Source of the DNA: Terebella lapidaria
Lineage: Eukaryota; Annelida; Polychaeta; Terebellida; Terebellidae
DNA: 64,000 nt
NCBI GenBank assembly: GCA_949152475.1
Contig: OX424560.1
Span: 744,001-808,000 of the forward strand
Direction: 5' to 3'
This document shows, in pieces, positions 58,040-64,000 of this stretch. Numbering within the stretch: position 1 is the first letter of the stretch; every line of letters begins with the position of its first letter. The position numbers and the translations under genes were made by a program. The notes under the pieces are model-generated. The model was not told the DNA's origin and did not search any database. It was given only the letters and a program-made list of their open reading frames with translations.

Positions 58040-58720
58040 TAGATAAATTTTACTCCTGAAAATCGAGTCTCCCATCATTCTCACTTCTGCCAAATTCTAT
58101 ATCAGATCAAAGTATTTGCACAAAGTGTTATTTGCACATGATGTCGCTGAAGAGCGGATAATGTAAGCCTACAATGAGCGATTATTCTCAGTTCATATTA
58201 CACAGTCCAACAGTAATATTGATTCATATATATTATATGGGCAAAATACGGGCACAATACAAGTATCATAATCTTCCATTAGTAATACCGGTATCATTAT
58301 TGCCAGGCCGGCCATCTAACAGGCTATCGTGTGCAGACCTCAATCAATACGCTTGAGCACGAACAAATGCAATAATTGATATGTGTACCATGAATATACG
58401 TTAGACGGACAATATTCTAATTCAAAAGCCCTTATTCCAATATATCTATAAATAATTGAAAAGTATATTTATTCATTCATTCACCAATAACACGATATAC
58501 GGCTAGGGTAATACGATTATGAACATATGGACGTATTAATGTAATGGTAAATAACTTCCAAATACATCGGGTATGAATTACAATAATATAAGCTATGTAA
58601 AATAGCATACATTATACAATTATGCAAACCTGTACGTATATATATGACACTTGTAATGGCACCACGAACGGGGTATAGCTGCGAAATTACGATGATATAT
58701 TATTTTTATTTTAGTCCCAC
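58040..58720. other. AT-rich intergenic DNA
   Basis: No gene or repeat is recognised. Near 58656 the word GGCACCACGAACGGGG resembles part of the hAT-like MITE terminus (38567-38824), perhaps a decayed relative. Confidence 0.4.
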
Positions 58721-58721
58721 G

Positions 58722-58836
58722 GTTCTTTTGTTCTTTGCAGTAGATTATTTTTCAGAATCTACTGGGAGACGGTTCCCAGTAGAATATTGCAGTAGATTAT
58801 TCTTTCCAATAATCTACTGCGTGTAAGAACAACAAC
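58722..58836. repeat. Compound palindrome
   Basis: GCAGTAGATTATT and AATAATCTACTGC form a perfect 13-bp inverted pair at the right side. TCTACTGGGA and TCCCAGTAGA form a second pair in the middle. The outer parts (GGTTCTTTTGTTCTTTGCAG on the left against the right end read in reverse) also match. It probably is a small fold-back element. Confidence 0.7.
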
Positions 58837-58839
58837 CGC

Positions 58840-59870
58840 CAGTGTATAGACTGCATCTGCTCAAACAAGACGCGTTTGTTTGCGTACTAGCGAGTCGTTT
58901 TCATCATTGCCGAAACCTAATTCGTTTGATGCCATGGAACCTTGGTCGAGGCCAATATAATGTAGATGAGAAGGTGAACAATAAATGTGGTGTTACTGTT
59001 CAGTCCCAATTCTAAATTCACCAAGACACTGAAAGGTGGTAGCACAAGCAGTGGGCATGGTCGTGAATCTAAAACTCTATTTGTATTCATGATTCATTCA
59101 TAATCCGGGATTGATATATATTCATCATATCATGCAAACCATTCATTAGATGCAGTCATCAGTTAGCATCAGTTCGGTAAATGCCGTGTTGGATATCGTT
59201 GAAAATTACGAGAACAGCAAGTGGACATGTACTTCTATTTTCATGATATGATAATGGTGACAAAGTTCATCACAAATTCAGACAGTGTCACCCTATGTTT
59301 CCTAACATTGTTGAAGTGTGACGATATAGTTGTACACGCAGATTACTACTCGCAGGTGCATATGCCGGCTGAGATTAAGTTGAGTTGAGGGGAAATAGTT
59401 GAGTTGAGCCTTCGGCTCGTCGATTATTTTCCAGAGTCGCTCCACTTCACCGATTATCCTATACGTACAGTGTACCAGATATGTCCAGGGAGAATGGGGA
59501 AATTGATAATATTTTTATAATAACATTTAAGAGATATGTGTTGATACGCATATTAAGGCCGACTGTAATCTGTAAATGCCATTTTAATGCATGTCTCTTT
59601 CTTGTTTCATATATGCAATGATGTTATCGTCTGTGTATCTTCTCGGGCTTTGGAACCGCGACTGTCACACTGGATCAAGACCAGCAATGTCCTTTTTACT
59701 TGTTTATTCAACAACAAACAGGCCGCGGGCGAATTCAATGGTCTTCTCACTCACACGTTCACACTGTCCATACGTATTCCAGATTAAGTGTGGCGTTTGT
59801 GTGTGTTGTGGCTCAGTGTTGTTTGTTTTTGTCTACCCAAAAACTCTTCTTCAAGATCGTATAGAATTTT
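58840..59870. other. Intergenic DNA, nothing recognised
   Basis: Short open frames only, none with a recognisable domain. Confidence 0.45.
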
Positions 59871-60028
59871 GTCGATGTCTTCTAAACGCTGGTACGCTGG
59901 TATACTGGTACAAGCATTGTGAAGCTTATTGAGGCATACAGGAAATGAGCAGTATTGTTGAGTTCATGCACCTTGCAATGCTTGTACCAGCATACCAGTG
60001 TACCAGCGTTTAGAAGACATCGGAATTT
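59870..60028. repeat. Large palindrome with about 50-bp arms
   Basis: The left arm (about 59873-59922) and right arm (about 59975-60023) are inverted copies of GATGTCTTCTAAACGCTGGT and the following CTGGTACAAGCATTG, with three or four mismatches. The loop is about 52 bases. No target duplication was identified. Confidence 0.85.
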
Positions 60029-60400
60029 TGTAACTCCCGCTCGTTGTGATTCGAGAGCCGCCACAAAAGTTGTCCACTATTTTCGGTTCATCATTCCGTA
60101 GCTTACCGGCTTGCTCAAGGCGAGGCTCAAGCAATGATCAAGATTTATATACATGAGATCATCTTACAATTTACAACTTACAATTGAATCGTCGGTCACG
60201 CACGTGACGTACAGATGAATAAGTCAGACATGAAGCACTGTACAAATCACTTTGAAATAAATCGTGCACAAGGGCACAGTTCAAAAGAGTTCTTCAGTTG
60301 AAGCTTCTCTCCGTCCCATTCCGTTGACATTTCTCGTCACTAGCGTCGCCCAGTTCTTCAAGTGAGTGGTCGAATCCCGGTAACCTAAAAACCTTGAAGA

Positions 60401-60640
60401 ATGAGTCAGCCGCGCGGAGATCGTCCAGCCCTTGGTCGTGGTGGTGACGATCTCCCCACGGGCGATGTCGCTATTGCAGTGCTCTCTGAGCGGCCGTCAG
60501 CTCAGTCAGCCAAGGTGGCTGCGTGCGCATCTTCGTCTGCGAATAGTTCTTCCCACGTGGTGATGACGTCATCCACGAACGGTTCTTCCACGGAGGGTTC
60601 TTCCACGAGCGGGTCTTTAGTGTCGGTTCTTCGTCGATGA
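60401..60640 (+). CDS. Hypothetical small protein with Ser-rich repeats
   Basis: A 79-codon frame starts MSQPRGDRPALGRGGDDL and ends in imperfect repeats of N/E-G-S-S-T. The DNA repeat (GGTTCTTCC words) continues past the stop in another frame up to about 60690. No domain is recognised. It may be the 5' end of a transposon ORF1 or just repeat-driven openness. Confidence 0.2.
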   Translation: MSQPRGDRPALGRGGDDLPTGDVAIAVLSERPSAQSAKVAACASSSANSSSHVVMTSSTNGSSTEGSSTSGSLVSVLRR

Positions 60641-61035
60641 CTTCTTCCGCGAACAGTCCTGCCGTAAATGGTTCTTCCGCGAATGTGGAATCGTTCCTAA
60701 CGAACGATTGGCGCAGGCTAGTTGAATTGATTTCGTAACATTCAGTCCTATATGATAGCACAGATCTATCCTTTGATTTAGTCACTGAACAAACACATAT
60801 CTTTTCTCGACAAACACTGAGCCCTAAACACGTCCGTTCACTTGGACCACCTAAATGCATCTCCTCGGGTCCCGCCTGGAGACTTGCTGGGGACTCGGAT
60901 ACCGCGGGAAATACATGCACAAGGTGAATGGTGTTAAGTATGCAGTTCTGTGATTGGTATAAGTCTGTTTTGTGGTGAAGTGTAATTTGCATGTTATGAA
61001 AACTTTTGCATAATATGGCGCATGATCGTGGGTTG

Positions 61036-61740
61036 TCATGGCAATATGATAGAATAGAATATAATGGCATGAGCATGTGTGGGAAACGTGTCGTGTTTGC
61101 AGGGCATGTATATAAGTATCAAATATGTATGTTTCACGGAAACATGCAGATAACCGAAGAACTGCATTTTCGTCAGAGCCTGGAACGTTGGGATCAAACG
61201 AAATGTACAGTTGAGTGTCATCTGCATATTTGTGGTAGCTGACGTCATGCTTGTTGAATATCCGTACAGCGGACTCGTATAAAGCGTGAACATAATGGGC
61301 CCTAACACAGAACCCTGGGGTACTCCATACTGGAGTGCATGACGGTCAGATGATATGTCGCCAATTCGAACTTTGAAAGAACGATCCTCCAAGGACGATT
61401 TTATCCAAGACAATCCAGTCACGCCAAAGTCACACTCTAAAATTGAGATGACCTGTTTATGGTCAATTGTGTCGAATGCGGCAGATAGATCTAATCCTAG
61501 GACGATAACAGAGAGGTTTTCCCAAGGCTTTAGCGATGCCATCTTTGATCTTTGTTTCTGTAATGAGCATAAAATCAGCTTCATTGTCTTGGATGTGCTC
61601 CCGTATTGTCATTGCTTTGTTTCGAGCGGATCTGGCGTTAAGAAGAATACGAGTGGTAGGCCTATTCTCCTGTGTCTGTTCAGTAAAGAATGGGATTGTT
61701 ATCAGATTTGAAACAAGTTTGCCCCGTTTTGACGACATCT
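61036..61740 (-). pseudogene. LINE remnant with endonuclease start joined to reverse transcriptase
   Basis: Reading down the minus strand, 61738-61570 encodes the start of an AP endonuclease (ILLNARSARNKAMTIREHI, then DFMLITETKIKDG). From about 61550 another frame encodes reverse transcriptase (VIVLGLDLSAAFDTIDHKQV, then YGVPQGSVLGPIMFTLYTSP). Most of the endonuclease and the first reverse-transcriptase boxes are missing, so an internal deletion fused the two. The region after PQG is frameshifted. Confidence 0.75.
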
Positions 61741-61994
61741 CCCGAAACCCTCCGTTTTCCTTGTAGTTATGTGAATTGCAATTTGTCTGCGTTTAAATGT
61801 TCATGCCCTGGTTCCCCGATAGCCGCGTACATCCGGTTGGCGATATGGCTCACTCCACTTTGAGACTTGTGGTCCAACCCTACAACCCGTCGTGGGATAA
61901 CACATTGCTGGGGGTTGGAGCCCAATAATCCATACAGTCAACAGCAATGCAATAACGAGTACATGTACATATACGGTTCGGTGATAGTGCCTAT

Positions 61995-64000
61995 TGATTG
62001 ATTGATTGAGTTTATTTAGTAAAATCAATATAAACATACAAAAATGATGAATATATTCAGATTACATGGATAACACAATATAGCATAAAACGCTTATTTC
62101 CATTGTGGTCCTTGTAAAAGTATCACATGACAAAATAGAGGAACTAAAGATGCAAAAACTTTGAAAATAAGACAATAGGGTCTACATAAACAGGTGATAA
62201 ATAATTTACAGTAAATTTGAGACTATATGTATGTAAACCAGAAAGACATGTAGTACTAAACAGTTGTAAATATGAACAATATGTAAAAATGACAATATAG
62301 GAAAATAATTGTTGTACATTACAAAAAAAGTATATGGTTATAAATGTGTATAAGTTTAATAACAAAATGAATAGCACCATATTAGACTAGTAGACGGACT
62401 AGAACATAGACTAGAGATTGGTGTGAAGTAACAACTAATAACAAATAAAAGGGTTGAGTTCCTCTTCCCTGAGCTGACTGAATAAAAATGACTTTAATTG
62501 GGTTTTAAAACTTTGCTTGTTGCTGATAGATTGTAACCAAGTAGGTATACTATTCCAGGCTATTGCCCCAGTATGACTGAAGGAAGTATGTCCAAAAGAT
62601 TTTACAGGAGTGATAATAAGAGAGTAGGGCCCTGATCGAGTATTATGGCGGGAAGAATTGAGACAGAAGGGGGATGACAGGTAGTTAGGGGCCGAACCAT
62701 GAATAATGTTATGGACTTGATTAATTTTTAGTTGTTTGACTCTCAAACCTACTGGAAGAATTTTGACCTGTTCGAACTCGGCATGCCCTATATGGGTCCT
62801 AGGGGGCACATTGATGATATATCGAACTATTTTGTTCTGGGTGGTTTGCAGACGATTCTGAAGCTTCTTGGTGAGACCAGAGTACCAAGAAGTACTGGCA
62901 TAGTCATAGTGACATTGTATTAGTGCAGAAGTCAGTAATTTTTTGGTATGGGGGTCGAAATGCCTGGTCTGACGATACAAGAATTTTAATTTCGCATTGG
63001 ATTTGCGTAGTACTGAGTCTGCTATTTGGCTTCCTGATAGAGACTGGTCGAGAGTAATTCCTAAATATTTGACACAGGTTTTACTGGATATACTCTGACC
63101 ATCACATGTGACGTCTATTGACTCTTTACCATTGAGCCGCCGCTTTGAGCTAAATAAGATAGATTCTGTCTTCCCAAGGTGGAGAGAAAGTCGGTTATCT
63201 ACCAAACATTCTTGGACTGATTGTAATTCGGAAGACAGGCGTTTCTGTATGGAAACAGCATCTTTGCCATGAACGAGAAGGGCTGAATCGTCTGCATACA
63301 ATAGTAGCTTACATTTGGTAGCCGCTGGCATGTCATTGACATAAGCCAGGAACAGTAGAGGACCTAATATTGATCCTTGGGGGACCCCACAGGTCACATT
63401 TGCGGGAGCTGAGGATACGTCACCAACCTCAACTCTCTGCAGCCTATTCCCTAAGTAGGCTTGAAACCAGTTCACAGCAGGCTTCTGAAGCCCCATGGCT
63501 TCTAATTTACAGAGGAGAATACTATGGTCCACAGTGTCAAAGGCTTTTTGTAGATCTAGAAGAACCATACCTGTGAAATTGCCTTTGTCTTGCTCTGACT
63601 TTATATAATCAGTCAGATGGCTTAAGCACGTATCTGTGGAGTAGGAGGGACGGAAGCCTGACTGGTACTCATATATGAGTTTGTGATCTGTGAGGTACTG
63701 ATTTAGTTGATCGTATACGATCTTTTCAAATATTTTACTCACCACTATCGAAACAGGTCTATAATTCCCGGGATCAGTTTTACTGTTTTTCTTGTAGATA
63801 GGAGTTATTTTAGCCGATTTAAGGTCTAAAGGGATTTTACCGGAGAGAAGAGACAAATTTACAATATGTGTTAGTGGTTTGGTTAAATACAAGGCACCGT
63901 CCTTTAGAAAACGTGCAGGAATCTGGTCCAAACCGGTAGCCTTGTCTGAATTTAGAGAAAGGAGAACCTTTTGAACAACTTCCTCGGAGACATGTTGAAA
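61995..64000 (-). mobile_element. LINE (CR1/L2/jockey-like), runs past the right edge
   Basis: The 3' end is marked by a (TCAA)-type microsatellite near 61995-62015. A 3' untranslated region of about 430 bases follows upstream, then the open ORF2 end. The 5' part lies outside the window. Confidence 0.8.
62435..64000 (-). CDS. LINE ORF2 reverse transcriptase, partial at the window edge
   Basis: The frame is open from the window edge to the stop at 62435, at least 521 residues. The ATG at 63931 is internal, because the reading continues upstream (EEVVQKVLLSLNSDKATGLD). Reverse-transcriptase boxes in order: KITPIYKKNSKTDPGNYRPV, VLLDLQKAFDTVDHSILL, CGVPQGSILGPLLFLAYVND, LLYADDSALLV with the catalytic aspartates, LSLHLGKTESILF and VKYLGITLD. 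A C-terminal domain follows with HYDYASTSWYSGL. No stop or frameshift is visible, so the copy may be recent and functional, although the endonuclease part is not in the window. Confidence 0.92.
   Translation of the reverse strand, partial: FQHVSEEVVQKVLLSLNSDKATGLDQIPARFLKDGALYLTKPLTHIVNLSLLSGKIPLDLKSAKITPIYKKNSKTDPGNYRPVSIVVSKIFEKIVYDQLNQYLTDHKLIYEYQSGFRPSYSTDTCLSHLTDYIKSEQDKGNFTGMVLLDLQKAFDTVDHSILLCKLEAMGLQKPAVNWFQAYLGNRLQRVEVGDVSSAPANVTCGVPQGSILGPLLFLAYVNDMPAATKCKLLLYADDSALLVHGKDAVSIQKRLSSELQSVQECLVDNRLSLHLGKTESILFSSKRRLNGKESIDVTCDGQSISSKTCVKYLGITLDQSLSGSQIADSVLRKSNAKLKFLYRQTRHFDPHTKKLLTSALIQCHYDYASTSWYSGLTKKLQNRLQTTQNKIVRYIINVPPRTHIGHAEFEQVKILPVGLRVKQLKINQVHNIIHGSAPNYLSSPFCLNSSRHNTRSGPYSLIITPVKSFGHTSFSHTGAIAWNSIPTWLQSISNKQSFKTQLKSFLFSQLREEELNPFICY

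Noticed and set aside
60471..61076. 201-codon minus-strand open frame
   Set aside because: No domain or motif; it partly shadows the GGTTCTTCC repeat of the opposite strand and ends inside the LINE remnant.

Overview
The window is animal nuclear DNA. It has interrupted genes with GT-AG introns, AT-rich intergenic DNA, many micro- and minisatellites, and a wide mix of eukaryotic transposons: BEL/Pao LTR, Penelope-like, several LINEs, tRNA- and 5S-derived SINEs, and hAT-like and TTAA-target MITEs. The gene families fit a marine lophotrochozoan, most likely a mollusc. The main one is a huge receptor that joins a C-type lectin domain, LDL-receptor class A repeats, leucine-rich repeats and seven transmembrane helices, like the molluscan GRL101 type. 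A Star-like FkbM relative fits too. This placement is inference; a brachiopod or amphioxus is not excluded.

Three host protein genes or gene remains are recognised. (1) 43063-44663 (+): a five-exon SRD5A3 homologue (polyprenol reductase). (2) 48067-53753 (+): a two-exon, 1867-residue receptor. (3) 57106-57989 (-): a broken FkbM/Star-like methyltransferase-family gene whose 3' end is cut off by a repeat. Nothing suggests these three act in one pathway.

Layout. About 1-43000 is gene-poor. Most of it consists of old, diverged copies of one local segment: block A (about 60-9285, +), B (about 11050-12600, +), C (about 12640-26500, inverted) and D (about 32840-35640, same orientation as C, with a further piece at 38845-39760). 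Block C is split by a young, apparently intact BEL/Pao retrotransposon (14267-22260) with near-identical LTRs and a 5-bp target duplication. Around and between the blocks lie a 38-bp minisatellite (23568-24400), a 5'-truncated Penelope-like element (26615-27830), a dead LINE (28480-29695), a pair of perfect 459-bp direct repeats, a 20-bp minisatellite (33496-34302), a roughly 130-150-bp satellite full of nuclear-receptor half-sites (35890-38440), a hAT-like MITE, and a recent 1.14-kb tandem duplication (39571-41971).

From 43000 to 58000 lie the three genes, separated by a TTAA-target fold-back element, a roughly 75-bp tandem repeat and a nest of LINE, 5S-SINE and tRNA-SINE fragments. From 58000 to 64000 there are two large palindromes, a deletion-fused LINE remnant, and a LINE with an open reverse-transcriptase frame that runs off the right edge.

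No functional tRNA, rRNA, CRISPR or prokaryotic feature was found. Repeat boundaries read by eye are approximate unless a target duplication fixes them.
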